Shown here: one piece after another, positions 1 through 6,358 of the stretch | Position numbering within the stretch: position 1 is the stretch's first letter | Layout of the letters: each line of letters begins with the position of its first letter | DNA from: a virus | IMG/VR virus record: IMGVR_UViG_3300050821_014440 | Coordinates: 1-39,982 of that record | Direction: 5' to 3' (one strand) | Length of the DNA: 39,982 nucleotides | Translations under genes and position numbers: made by a program | The notes under the pieces: model-generated | What the model saw: the letters and a program-made list of their open reading frames with translations, nothing else | The model's database searches: none | What the model was told of the DNA's origin: nothing

Positions 1-80
1 GTCGTGGTCGCGGTCGGGGTCGGGGTCGTGGTCGCGGTCGTGGTCGCGGTCGTGGTCGCGGTCGGGGTCGTGGTCGGGAA
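1..80 (+). repeat. GTCGNG hexamer tandem repeat, copy 1
   Basis: About thirteen tandem copies of GTCGTG, GTCGCG or GTCGGG. The tract is strongly G-rich on the plus strand and stands out from its AT-rich surroundings. A related tract lies at 37199-37285. It encodes the Ser-X repeat peptide and marks the left limit of the block that is duplicated at the right end of the window. Confidence 0.9.
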
Positions 81-88
81 ATAAGTAA
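1..88 (+). CDS. Ser-Arg/Trp/Gly repeat peptide, C-terminal part (5' end outside window)
   Basis: Frame 2 from the first base reads an alternating Ser-X chain (X is Trp, Arg or Gly) and ends in Ser-Gly-Asn-Lys and a TAA at 86-88. The complete homologous gene at 37162-37293 has an ATG and is coupled to the gene before it, which supports this frame over the Arg-Gly frame also open here. The 5' end lies outside the window. The function is unknown; low-complexity serine-repeat peptides of this sort occur in other phages, but I know of no assigned role. Confidence 0.5.
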   Translation, partial: SWSRSGSGSWSRSWSRSWSRSGSWSGNK

Positions 89-99
89 GGAATATTTAA

Positions 100-297
100 A
101 TGTCAAATGAAATACCAGAAGATGTTCAAACCTTGGTATGCGCTAAATCATGGCTAAAGGTTAATATTGATTCATTGAATAATGTTGATGGAAATCAATC
201 CGTCAAGGAAGAGATTGTTAAGCTATTAAACGCTATTGAGTTAATAGATAAGATCATCTTTGAAAAAATGCCTAAGGGGGAAGATTGTGGAGAATGA
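100..297 (+). CDS. conserved small phage protein, 65 aa, copy 1
   Basis: A small acidic, mostly helical protein without a recognised domain. The second copy at 37329-37526 is identical for about the first 55 residues and differs only near the C-terminus (Lys/Arg, Gly/Glu and Cys/Phe changes). Such conservation between otherwise diverged copies supports a real gene. The start is the ATG at 100; only a weak AAGGAA-like Shine-Dalgarno lies upstream. The 3' end overlaps the next gene, so the two are probably translated together. Confidence 0.75.
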   Translation: MSNEIPEDVQTLVCAKSWLKVNIDSLNNVDGNQSVKEEIVKLLNAIELIDKIIFEKMPKGEDCGE

Positions 298-685
298 ATT
301 GCCTGAAAATTTTAAGTTTGCTATTCCTTTTAATTATGAAGGGGTTGTTTGTGAAAAATTAACTCATTTTTATAATGAAAAAAAATTTAAGAGGGCTGGA
401 AAAACTTTTGTGTATGTTTTTTCAATAAAATATTTGACACTTTCTGGAATGGATATAGAAGATTCTAATATTTCTGATGATATTTATACTTTTGTTAATT
501 ATGATTTACCAGAAATAACTATAACCCAACTAATGAACGCAAATCCAAAAGTTGATGAAGTTGATGAAGTTGATGAAGGATTGGAAAAACTTTATGATCT
601 TCTTGAAAAAAGTATATCAACGCTTAAAGATATAAGTATATCAACGCTTAAAGATATAAGGGATAAGATAAATGAAAAATCATAA
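287..685 (+). CDS. hypothetical phage protein, 132 aa, GTG start, copy 1
   Basis: The likely start is GTG at 287, placed after a GGGGG purine tract inside the end of the preceding gene. The second copy has TTG at the same place (37516), so a non-ATG start coupled to the upstream gene seems conserved. The protein is about 132 aa. Its C-terminal part holds two expanded short repeats relative to the other copy: Val-Asp-Glu triplets and a duplicated Ser-Ile-Ser-Thr-Leu-Lys-Asp segment. The function is not recognised. Confidence 0.7.
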   Translation: MENELPENFKFAIPFNYEGVVCEKLTHFYNEKKFKRAGKTFVYVFSIKYLTLSGMDIEDSNISDDIYTFVNYDLPEITITQLMNANPKVDEVDEVDEGLEKLYDLLEKSISTLKDISISTLKDIRDKINEKS

Positions 686-758
686 AGTTCCATGGATAAT
701 ACTGGCGTCAGGGCTATTGGTTTATACATTGCTGGTATTTTGGACAGGTTATTTTTAA
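672..758 (+). CDS. 28-aa single-pass membrane peptide, copy 1
   Basis: A 28-codon ORF starting at ATG 672 within the end of the preceding gene and ending in TAA at 756-758. It has a short basic N-terminus (MKNHKVP) and then one hydrophobic segment of about 20 residues ending in aromatic residues. The second copy at 37868-37954 has only a Trp/Leu substitution plus silent changes, which argues that the peptide is translated. The role is unknown; tiny membrane peptides are common in phage early regions. It lies six bases before a tRNA-like RNA. Confidence 0.6.
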   Translation: MKNHKVPWIILASGLLVYTLLVFWTGYF

Positions 759-764
759 AGTTAT

Positions 765-878
765 GAATATCGGGGCGTCATGGCGAACGTTATTAAATAT
801 AACGCGCGGCGGCACCTATTTAATATTAAATTATGTAGGCATACATAAAGCAGATTAGACTCCTGGCGATATTCACCA
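765..878 (+). ncRNA. expanded tRNA-like RNA A (114 nt)
   Basis: Acceptor-like strands GAATATCG (765-772) and CGATATTC (867-874) are perfectly complementary and followed by ACCA (875-878). Two bases after the 5' strand comes a D-arm-like hairpin GCGT/ACGT with loop CATGGCGA. Next is a 9-bp hairpin, TATTAAATA with TATTTAATA, with a 17-nt loop in place of an anticodon arm. Then comes a perfect 7-bp hairpin TTATGTA-GGCA-TACATAA (831-848), like a long variable arm. The T-arm position (850-866) has the loop TTAGACT, but its stem holds only three pairs, so this copy may be decaying. The element is related to the RNA at 37961-38119. Confidence 0.6.
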
Positions 879-896
879 GATTTTTAGGATAAATAA

Positions 897-1478
897 ATGG
901 AAAATTCAAGATTTAAGTTTAGGGCTTGGCATAAAAAAGATTGTATAATGCTTACAGTAAGTGAAATAAGAATTAATAAGTGTGGATATATACAGCATTT
1001 CAAAGCATTTGAATATCCTATCATAGGATACGAATTAGTTTGTCCTGGTGAAGATATTTATTTAATGCAATTTACGTCACTTTTAGATAAAAATTTAAAA
1101 GAAATTTATGAGCGAGATATTGTTTATATATCAGATTATGGAAGATATGAGGTTAAATTTAGTAATGGTAAATTTATATCTGACTGCCTAGAAATAATTG
1201 GACTTGAATCATTTATGTTTGATGATGATTTGTTGACAAATGGAAACAGTGAGAATGTTGAAATTATTGGCAATGTATTTGAAAACCCAGAATTACTTAA
1301 AAATGACCAACCCATGAACGAAAAGTGTAGGTGGGAAAGATTTATACAAAAACATCATTCAGACAAAATAAATATAGAATGCTGGCCTGACGGTGGAATG
1401 TATATTCAGTATTCAACAGAATTAAAATTAAAATATTGTCCTAACTGCGGCAAAGAAATTGAGGAGATTGAGGTATGA
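897..1478 (+). CDS. YopX-family phage protein fused to a C-terminal zinc-ribbon peptide
   Basis: Residues 1-137 match the YopX family seen in many phages: an N-terminal KFRAWHK motif, the central 'QFTSLLDKNLKEIYERDIV' signature and a final 'IGNVFENPEL' motif. Residues 140-193 correspond to a separate 54-aa zinc-ribbon peptide (CPNCGK near the end), which is its own gene in the second copy at 38188-38352. At codon 138 this copy has CAA (1308-1310) where the other has TAA, so the two genes are fused here by loss of a stop codon. An AGGA Shine-Dalgarno precedes the ATG at 897. The molecular function of YopX-family proteins in phages is not established. Confidence 0.8.
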   Translation: MENSRFKFRAWHKKDCIMLTVSEIRINKCGYIQHFKAFEYPIIGYELVCPGEDIYLMQFTSLLDKNLKEIYERDIVYISDYGRYEVKFSNGKFISDCLEIIGLESFMFDDDLLTNGNSENVEIIGNVFENPELLKNDQPMNEKCRWERFIQKHHSDKINIECWPDGGMYIQYSTELKLKYCPNCGKEIEEIEV

Positions 1479-2077
1479 TTGACAAAGAGAAAATTCTCAA
1501 ACATATTACATCATATAAAGATTTTTTGGAGCATTTTAGTATTTCAAAATATTCTGTTGATTTAATGAATTCTATTGAAAAAGGTAAATTTGACGTTAAG
1601 GAAAGCTCACTATGGCTAACATTCAAAGAGGGGATGCCTAGACTTAATCAGGAAGTAGAAGTTAAGTTTAAAGATAGTGAAATAAAAAAATTGTTTCTTA
1701 CTCTAGAGGAAGAGCCTATTTATGAAATATGTCGTCTTATATTTGTAAGTAAAGATAAATCTTTCACAGCAAATCTTAAACAGATAGAATCATGGCGTCC
1801 TATTCCTGAAGAAACAGAAAGAAAGCCGGATTTTGGAAGGCTTAATCAAGGCGACTTTATATTATTTGAATACGATGTAAGACATGACAATCCAAAACTA
1901 AAATATTCAAAAATTTCAGGATTTGTTAAAAAAGGATTTCTTGAAAGCAACGGATATTTAACCATAGCAACAGAACTACAATATTGTTATTTTCATGATG
2001 AAGTCCAATATGACAAAGATAAAATAATAAAAATCACCCGCATAAACATGGAAACGAAAGAGTTTGAGGAGATTTGA
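1475..2077 (+). CDS. hypothetical protein with DUF551-like C-terminal motif, 200 aa, copy 1
   Basis: The ATG overlaps the previous stop as ATGA, so translation is probably coupled. The middle has a DUF551-like pattern: acidic 'MPRLNQEVEVKF', then 'IESWRPIPEE', resembling the 'W..LP.PP' ending of that family. The segment 'IEKGKFDVKE' is shared with the short gene at 2473-2646. The other copy (38349-39032) has an extra 13-residue Gln/Lys-rich insert near its N-terminus and a different C-terminal third. The two therefore share a core but have exchanged their ends. The role is unknown. Confidence 0.75.
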   Translation: MIDKEKILKHITSYKDFLEHFSISKYSVDLMNSIEKGKFDVKESSLWLTFKEGMPRLNQEVEVKFKDSEIKKLFLTLEEEPIYEICRLIFVSKDKSFTANLKQIESWRPIPEETERKPDFGRLNQGDFILFEYDVRHDNPKLKYSKISGFVKKGFLESNGYLTIATELQYCYFHDEVQYDKDKIIKITRINMETKEFEEI

Positions 2078-2079
2078 AT

Positions 2080-2274
2080 ATGGAAATCACTGATAAAGAC
2101 AGGCTTGATTTCATTCAGGAGCATTCATTGAATATTACATCTGATAATTATACTAAAAAGGTTAGCTGTAATTATTCTTGCTATACCGGAACATACGCAA
2201 AAACAAATGATGTTCGAGAAGCTATTGACATTGAAATTATGGCTATTCGGGAGAAAGACAATTGCGAAAAATGA
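2080..2274 (+). CDS. small phage protein, 64 aa (DKxRLDFIQE type), copy 1
   Basis: It starts at ATG 2080, seven to eight bases after a GAGGAGAT Shine-Dalgarno; an in-frame TTG at 2074 is less likely. The N-terminal 'TDKDRLDFIQEHS' motif opens many small phage proteins of unknown function. The copy at 39646-39840 differs by about two residues. The last bases overlap the next start as ATGA. Confidence 0.75.
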   Translation: MEITDKDRLDFIQEHSLNITSDNYTKKVSCNYSCYTGTYAKTNDVREAIDIEIMAIREKDNCEK

Positions 2275-2480
2275 ATATAAGCCAAAATGACCACATATTA
2301 AAATGCAAGCTATGTAAGCATAACATGTCGCAGTTAGATTATCGCCATGTTTACGAGGGAATATGCTTTCAGTGCATAACTGATATTCTTTTCTTCTTGC
2401 AAACATATGATGCAGTAGAGTTTGATTCTGCATGTGAGTATGCAAAAAAGAAATCCAGAGAAGATAAAATTGATGCTTGA
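2271..2480 (+). CDS. zinc-ribbon-like phage protein, 69 aa, copy 1
   Basis: The start at ATG 2271 overlaps the previous TGA. Two CxxC pairs (CKLCKHNM near residues 12-15 and CFQC near 35-38) give a probable zinc-binding knuckle, followed by a short acidic/basic helix. A second copy begins at 39837 and runs off the window. The function is unknown; the zinc site suggests nucleic-acid or protein binding, which is inference only. Confidence 0.7.
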   Translation: MNISQNDHILKCKLCKHNMSQLDYRHVYEGICFQCITDILFFLQTYDAVEFDSACEYAKKKSREDKIDA

Positions 2481-2646
2481 TAAAGAAAGATTGTTTAAGT
2501 ACGTAGATATGATGCTTGACAGCGTTTGGTATAATCATACCATTGACGCGTGCCCTGAAAAATTGGGTAAACTAAGGGCATACTCAGATATACACAAAAG
2601 GATAAAAGACGGAGAGTTTGACGTTAAGGAAAATAATTATGATTGA
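2473..2646 (+). CDS. hypothetical protein, 57 aa
   Basis: ATG 2473 overlaps the end of the zinc-ribbon gene by eight bases. The C-terminus contains 'IKDGEFDVKE', nearly the same as 'IEKGKFDVKE' in the 1475-2077 protein. The two may therefore share a small domain, or this may be a shortened relative. No catalytic motif is visible. Confidence 0.55.
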   Translation: MLDKERLFKYVDMMLDSVWYNHTIDACPEKLGKLRAYSDIHKRIKDGEFDVKENNYD

Positions 2647-3046
2647 GAAAAACATTGTAAACTTTGATCTTTCGGTAAATTTGATCAAGCTTGGAGTTGA
2701 TGAAGAAAGTTTATTTTATTGGCATAAATACAAAAACGGAGATTTAGGTTGCCACGCATATTGGCAAAGAATGTCAGAAGAAATAGAAAGTTATCAAGCC
2801 TATACTGCCACTGAGATTTTAGGGATGTTGCCCTGCACCCTTATGATAAAAAATGAGGATGAAAAATATTTGACTGTAGAAAAAGAATTTTTCCCTGATG
2901 AAGATGAATATTTTTATATTGTATATTACAAACCTATTGATTCATCACAACCAGATATTTTTAGTAATAATTATGATAAGAATTTAGCTAATTCAACAGC
3001 TAAAATTCTAATATACCTCGTTGAAAATGGTATTGTAGGAGATTAA
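2639..3046 (+). CDS. hypothetical phage protein, 135 aa
   Basis: The start at ATG 2639 lies within the last codons of the previous gene and after an AAGGAAA tract. The protein is acidic and aromatic-rich in the middle, with no signal peptide, membrane segment or recognised domain. It sits in the coupled plus-strand accessory operon. The next gene begins one base after its stop, supporting co-translation. Confidence 0.65.
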   Translation: MIEKNIVNFDLSVNLIKLGVDEESLFYWHKYKNGDLGCHAYWQRMSEEIESYQAYTATEILGMLPCTLMIKNEDEKYLTVEKEFFPDEDEYFYIVYYKPIDSSQPDIFSNNYDKNLANSTAKILIYLVENGIVGD

Positions 3047-3047
3047 A

Positions 3048-3272
3048 ATGACCAATGAACAAAGCAAGTGGATAAAGTGCAGCGACATAATGCCGGAAGT
3101 TAATCGTAACGTATTAGGATATTATAGATATGGTAGAGTACAAGAAGTATATTTACATGAAACTTTTTCAAAAAAAATAAAAAGGTTTCGTGCTGCGGGC
3201 GACTTAAATATTAATGGGACTATTACTCACTGGCAACCATTACCTGAGCCGCCGGAACCGGAAGATGAATAA
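3048..3272 (+). CDS. DUF551-family phage protein
   Basis: The 74-aa product has the family hallmarks: 'WIKCSDIMPEVNRNVLGYY' at the N-terminus and 'ITHWQPLPEPPEPED' at the C-terminus. DUF551 proteins are short, frequent in phage accessory regions and of unknown biochemical role. The gene closes the left plus-strand block. Its final codons run into a GATGAATAA direct duplication just before the IS200/IS605-type remnant. Confidence 0.85.
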   Translation: MTNEQSKWIKCSDIMPEVNRNVLGYYRYGRVQEVYLHETFSKKIKRFRAAGDLNINGTITHWQPLPEPPEPEDE

Positions 3273-3294
3273 GATGAATAAGTTACAATTTTAT

Positions 3295-3365
3295 CAGACC
3301 TGCGCGAAAAACCCCGTCATTCATGGGGGGGATGTAAGCGCATATTAGGGAGAGGAGGATGTCAA
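3295..3365 (+). mobile_element. 71-bp IS200/IS605-type remnant: left-end hairpin joined to right end
   Basis: The sequence begins CAGACCTGCGCGAAAAACCC, then a hairpin around ATTCATGGGG, then GATGTAAGCGCA. It passes straight into TTAGGGAGAGGAGGATGTCA, the right end typical of the IS200/IS605 group. The left part matches the reverse complement of 26560-26604 with few differences, and the right part matches the end at 26324. A TTTAT pentamer flanks the left side in both copies and may be the target. Everything between the two ends is absent. It ends eight bases before tRNA-like RNA B. Confidence 0.7.
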
Positions 3366-3372
3366 GATTAAC

Positions 3373-3587
3373 GAACGACTGAGCAAGCACGGCGACTTGC
3401 AAATCCGGAATAAAATTGACGTCAATTTTACCGGATAGTGACCTCGTAAAACCAACAGGATGAGCGCTAGCGTGAAACCTAACAAGACACGTTATGCCTG
3501 AGGATAGCAGCCCTTGAAGCCCTGAGATGGGTGGAGTTGAAAAACTGGCAAATTGGTATCTGGTTCGACTCCAGAAGTCGTTCATCA
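3373..3587 (+). ncRNA. expanded tRNA-like RNA B (215 nt)
   Basis: GAACGACT (3373-3380) pairs perfectly with AGTCGTTC (3576-3583), followed by ATCA. After two bases comes a D-arm-like hairpin GCAAG/CTTGC with loop CACGGCGA (3383-3400). An anticodon-arm position is filled by a long hairpin: ATCCGG/CCGGAT outside and the perfect palindrome TAAAATTGAC/GTCAATTTTA inside (3403-3436), leaving no real loop. About 120 nt follow, enclosed by ACCAA/TTGGT (3451-3455 with 3553-3557) and containing AGTT-GAAA-AACT (3535-3546). The T-arm is canonical: TCTGG-TTCGACT-CCAGA (3559-3575). A tmRNA-like RNA is one alternative, but I see no tag frame or 3·70 G·U pair. Confidence 0.65.
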
Positions 3588-3591
3588 GTTT

Positions 3592-3734
3592 TGGGAGAAT
3601 ATTCGAATGCTGGCGAGCATGTCGAAAAACCTAGAATAGCATAGCGCAATGCGGCGATTAAGTAAGAAGATAGTCAGATATTGCTTAATAGCCATAGGGT
3701 GACTATTGTGGTTAAACTCCACATTCTCCCACCA
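3592..3734 (+). ncRNA. expanded tRNA-like RNA C (143 nt)
   Basis: GGGAGAA (3593-3599) pairs with TTCTCCC (3724-3730), followed by ACCA. The T-arm is TGTGG-TTAAACT-CCACA (3707-3723), with A in place of the usual third loop C. Positions 8-9 are TA as in tRNAs. The D-arm position has a long hairpin, TTCGA-ATGCT with AGCAT-G-TCGAA, with loop GGCG (3602-3626); the loop context TGGCGA matches RNAs A and B. The interior has ATTAAG/CTTAAT and GCAT/ATGC helices plus ATAGTC (3670-3675) complementary to GACTAT (3701-3706), which would cross the former as a pseudoknot. It begins about five bases after RNA B. Confidence 0.6.
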
Positions 3735-3750
3735 TTATGATTAATCAACA

Positions 3751-4374
3751 TCAGTAATTATACGGCGACTCATGCTTTGTCTGCGTAATTACACGGCATA
3801 TTGGCTTAACCCTCGGGTCAGCAAAAAAGTCATCAGGTATAATAAATCTTGGATGATTCCTTTTTATCTTAATTGCTAAACCCTTAAAAAATCTTTCCGC
3901 ATATTCGGAACAAATATCTAATCCATTGTCTTTTCGATCACCATTTCCTACTATCCCAAAACGGCTCAATAAAAGCTTTCCTGCTATCTTTCCTATCTCA
4001 ATACTGTCATAAGGATAACCTATCATGCTGATAGCCTTATTTATCGCTTTTGTGGGATTTTCGTCTAGTTTTGATGAATAAATATCTGAATGTCTGGCAA
4101 TCAATAATGTGCCTGCATAGCCTTTCTTTGTGCCATAATAGTCATACGCATATCCTGATAAAGGTACGTGCATAACGCCGCGGGTTTCAACGCTTTCGTA
4201 AACAAAAAATCTATCAAACTTCTCTTTTATTATAAAAGCAACATGACTCCACCGGCTTTTAGTTGAAAACTTAATGAGCTTTGAAAAAATGGAATTTCCT
4301 GAGCACAGCAGGATATCGCCCGATCTGATCAGCTTTCTGGCGTCTTTGTAATAAAGCTCTGGTATGGACAACAT
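3751..4374 (-). CDS. permuted NlpC/P60-like (YiiX-type) cysteine hydrolase
   Basis: The 207-aa protein has the order seen in the permuted papain-fold YiiX/YebB group: 'GDILLCSGNSIFSKLIKF' at 19-36, then 'RWSHVAFII' with His44, Glu60 in 'FVYESVETRG', and Cys155 in 'GLDICSEYA'. His, Glu and Cys would form the active site. Members cleave amide or ester bonds in cell-envelope or lipid substrates; the phage role is unknown, and lysis or host-envelope modification is possible. There is no signal peptide. It is the last gene of the late operon, separated by 213 bp from the endolysin, so it may have its own promoter. Confidence 0.75.
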   Translation of the reverse strand: MLSIPELYYKDARKLIRSGDILLCSGNSIFSKLIKFSTKSRWSHVAFIIKEKFDRFFVYESVETRGVMHVPLSGYAYDYYGTKKGYAGTLLIARHSDIYSSKLDENPTKAINKAISMIGYPYDSIEIGKIAGKLLLSRFGIVGNGDRKDNGLDICSEYAERFFKGLAIKIKRNHPRFIIPDDFFADPRVKPICRVITQTKHESPYNY

Positions 4375-4587
4375 TTAACAATCTCATTTTCAAGATGTAA
4401 CAAAATTGTACAATAAATCCTTATTTTATGCGCGATTCATGGCGATTTCATTTTTTTAACAATTAACAATTGACAAAACAACAATTAACATTAAAATCAC
4501 TTCGCACTCTTCCCTTCTGTATCGCGCGTGAATGTTTTGAATGGAATATTAACGGTCGGCACTATCGCCGAATAGCGCGCGAAATAC
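4375..4587 (-). other. 213-bp gap between endolysin and YiiX-type gene
   Basis: No ORF is convincing here. On the minus strand there is a small hairpin TCGGC-GATAGT-GCCGA soon after the endolysin stop. Farther on is an AT-rich stretch with repeated AATTGTTAATTGTT-like words. It may hold a weak promoter for the downstream gene, but I cannot assign hexamers with confidence. Confidence 0.4.
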
Positions 4588-5109
4588 CTAATCATACGCC
4601 CTGTTGAGCCACCCATTTATGTAATATGGTTTATTAAGTGATCTGTAAAATCCGGCTGCTTCACTTTTTATGGATGCCAGTAAAATATCTGGCTTAGCTT
4701 TATTAATGGCGCCTATCGTTATTTCTCCCAATATGCCATCATCTTCTATTTTATTAATTGTAGCGGCACGTATAGCTCTCTGTGCGCATTTGTGAGCCTG
4801 CGTATGCCCCATATTTACAGATAAGCTAAAAATCTTTGTTGAAATTTCCTGTGATATTATCCTTTCATACCTGTATTTCTCCCACCAGTATTTTTTATAA
4901 ATTGCAACAGCTTCTTTTTCACTCATTTTTTTTATGTCATCAATGTCAACATCACCATCAAGATCAATATCACCATCAATCTGCCCTATCCCTTTCAAAA
5001 AACGCAGAGATATTCCGTATTTTGTGGCACCACCACTATCCCGAGGGTCATTCGAGAAAAATCCCTCTTGTGTCAATACTTTTTGAATAGCTAAATAAAA
5101 ATTACTCAC
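4588..5109 (-). CDS. endolysin, glycoside hydrolase family 108 type
   Basis: The N-terminal 'TQEGFFSNDPRDSGGATKYG' motif carries the catalytic Glu15 of GH108 muramidases (the ZliS/secretion-activator family). The C-terminal half, with 'DDGILGEITIGAIN' and 'WLNRAYD', matches the peptidoglycan-binding part of this family. The 173 aa are normal length. It likely cuts the glycan strand of murein during lysis. Unusual is an Asp-rich run around 45-58 with alternating Asp/Gly, resembling a calcium-binding loop. The start is a GTG at 5109 overlapping the upstream stop. There is no signal peptide, so a holin is needed; the two genes upstream encode membrane proteins. Confidence 0.88.
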   Translation of the reverse strand: MSNFYLAIQKVLTQEGFFSNDPRDSGGATKYGISLRFLKGIGQIDGDIDLDGDVDIDDIKKMSEKEAVAIYKKYWWEKYRYERIISQEISTKIFSLSVNMGHTQAHKCAQRAIRAATINKIEDDGILGEITIGAINKAKPDILLASIKSEAAGFYRSLNKPYYINGWLNRAYD

Positions 5110-5428
5110 GAGTATGATCTCTCAGTTTATGGTACTGCATGGTTTCCTTGATAAAATCAAGAGATGAATCAACACGTCCGTTAAAAATTTTTATGTCCAT
5201 TACCGATTCATTTAATTTGATAAATTCATTTTTAGTATTACGATCATTAAAATCAACTTTCTCATCAAGATTCTTGAAAGCCTGTTTTAACGATTCAAAG
5301 CCCGTACTTAATTTATCAAGGCAAAGATGTGTGTTTTTCAAAAACCTGTGAGCAAGCGCAAGAAAAATACCGAAAGAGGTAATAATACCTATTATCTCTG
5401 TTAATTTTGTAGGAATTTCTATGTCCAT
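5102..5428 (-). CDS. one-span membrane protein with coiled coil, holin-like candidate
   Basis: The 108-aa protein has a single hydrophobic segment at about residues 11-28 ('IIGIITSFGIFLALAHRF') followed by a charged helical region of about 75 residues. It is directly upstream of, and overlaps, the endolysin gene. That topology and place fit a holin or another lysis-accessory protein, but no family signature was recognised. Confidence 0.55.
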   Translation of the reverse strand: MDIEIPTKLTEIIGIITSFGIFLALAHRFLKNTHLCLDKLSTGFESLKQAFKNLDEKVDFNDRNTKNEFIKLNESVMDIKIFNGRVDSSLDFIKETMQYHKLRDHTRE

Positions 5429-5430
5429 AA

Positions 5431-5961
5431 TTATATATAACTTCTCAATAATTTACTGTAAATTAATATTGAAATTGAAAATAAAAATGCAATTCCAAAT
5501 TTATAAATAGTATCAATTTTTTTATTATGTTTTTTAAAAAAAGATGTTTCCTTTATAAATTCAACAAAGGAATTGAATAAAAAAGCTATTGTGCAGAGAT
5601 CAACAGATATATAAAAAAACTGTTGTAAAGCCTCATATCCTATATTTGCAGCATCTTTAGAGGTATAGTATATAAACCACAATAATAAAATAAAGCATAC
5701 TGAAAAATCCAGCATTCTTGGACTTTTAAAACCTGAAATTATTACCCTGAGAGTAATAGAAAACATCATAAAATTTATTATTTCTGCACATATTTTAAGA
5801 TTTATTCCAATTGTATTATCATAATATGTATTAATAATTGAAAATCCATACCATATAAATAAATAATATGGAGAATAAAATACTATTTTATCCAGTGAAT
5901 AATTAGCGAATTTTTTTAATGCGCTTAAAATAATTCTGGAATATTCAAGTAAATTTTTCAT
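5431..5961 (-). CDS. polytopic membrane protein, possible lysis gene
   Basis: The 176-aa product shows about four hydrophobic segments (near 28-44, 60-78, 84-100 and 150-170) separated by short charged loops, with a basic stretch before the last one. It sits between tail genes and the lysis genes. A holin or antiholin role is plausible from position only; superinfection exclusion is an alternative. AT-rich codon use is stronger than in the structural genes, which hints at an accessory gene. Confidence 0.5.
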   Translation of the reverse strand: MKNLLEYSRIILSALKKFANYSLDKIVFYSPYYLFIWYGFSIINTYYDNTIGINLKICAEIINFMMFSITLRVIISGFKSPRMLDFSVCFILLLWFIYYTSKDAANIGYEALQQFFYISVDLCTIAFLFNSFVEFIKETSFFKKHNKKIDTIYKFGIAFLFSISILIYSKLLRSYI

Positions 5962-5966
5962 TAGAT

Positions 5967-6344
5967 TTAATCTATAGATATATTTGCCTTCACGATAACA
6001 GTATAATTTGATGTAGATAATAATCCTGTATTAAATGAGACTGTCATTTTTTGAGTACCAGAAAGATTTTGATCTGCAAGCTGTATAACTGTGGCTGCAT
6101 TTCCAAGATTATTGTTATCACTTATCACGACTTCTGTTTCATAAATTCTTGAATTAGAATCACCCACTATATAACTAAGGTCTGTCTGAAAAGATATGGT
6201 AGTAGCAAGAGTTTGTTTAACAATATCCGTGAATTTTAATTTAATATCATAAATATCGTCTTCATTCCATGAACCATCCATTTGAGATGGAGCAGTAGCT
6301 ACACCGCTTGAATTTTCAAAGGTAGGGCTAATTACATAAGGCAT
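5967..6344 (-). CDS. hypothetical tail-associated protein, 125 aa
   Basis: The start at 6344 (MPYVISP) is six bases after GGGAGA; a longer start at 6362 lacks a ribosome site. The sequence is rich in Ser, Thr, Asn and beta-prone residues. It sits within the tail-fibre cluster and is probably a small virion or fibre accessory protein. No domain was recognised. Confidence 0.55.
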   Translation of the reverse strand: MPYVISPTFENSSGVATAPSQMDGSWNEDDIYDIKLKFTDIVKQTLATTISFQTDLSYIVGDSNSRIYETEVVISDNNNLGNAATVIQLADQNLSGTQKMTVSFNTGLLSTSNYTVIVKANISID

Positions 6345-6358
6345 TTTAAATCTCCCGA

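Noticed and set aside
3283-3585. 100-aa minus-strand ORF across the IS remnant and RNA B
   Set aside because: It is open by chance over structured RNA; no ribosome site and no protein-like pattern.
3373-3587. Canonical tmRNA
   Set aside because: There is some resemblance (a CCTCGTAAAA string and a long helix under a tRNA-like domain), but no Ala-type G·U pair in the acceptor stem and no convincing tag frame with resume codon and stop.
3373-3734. Ordinary tRNA genes or a group I intron in a tRNA
   Set aside because: No anticodon arm of normal shape was found, and the inserts lack the P/Q/R/S core elements (no AAGATATAGTCC-like S after an R) and are mostly too short for a group I intron.
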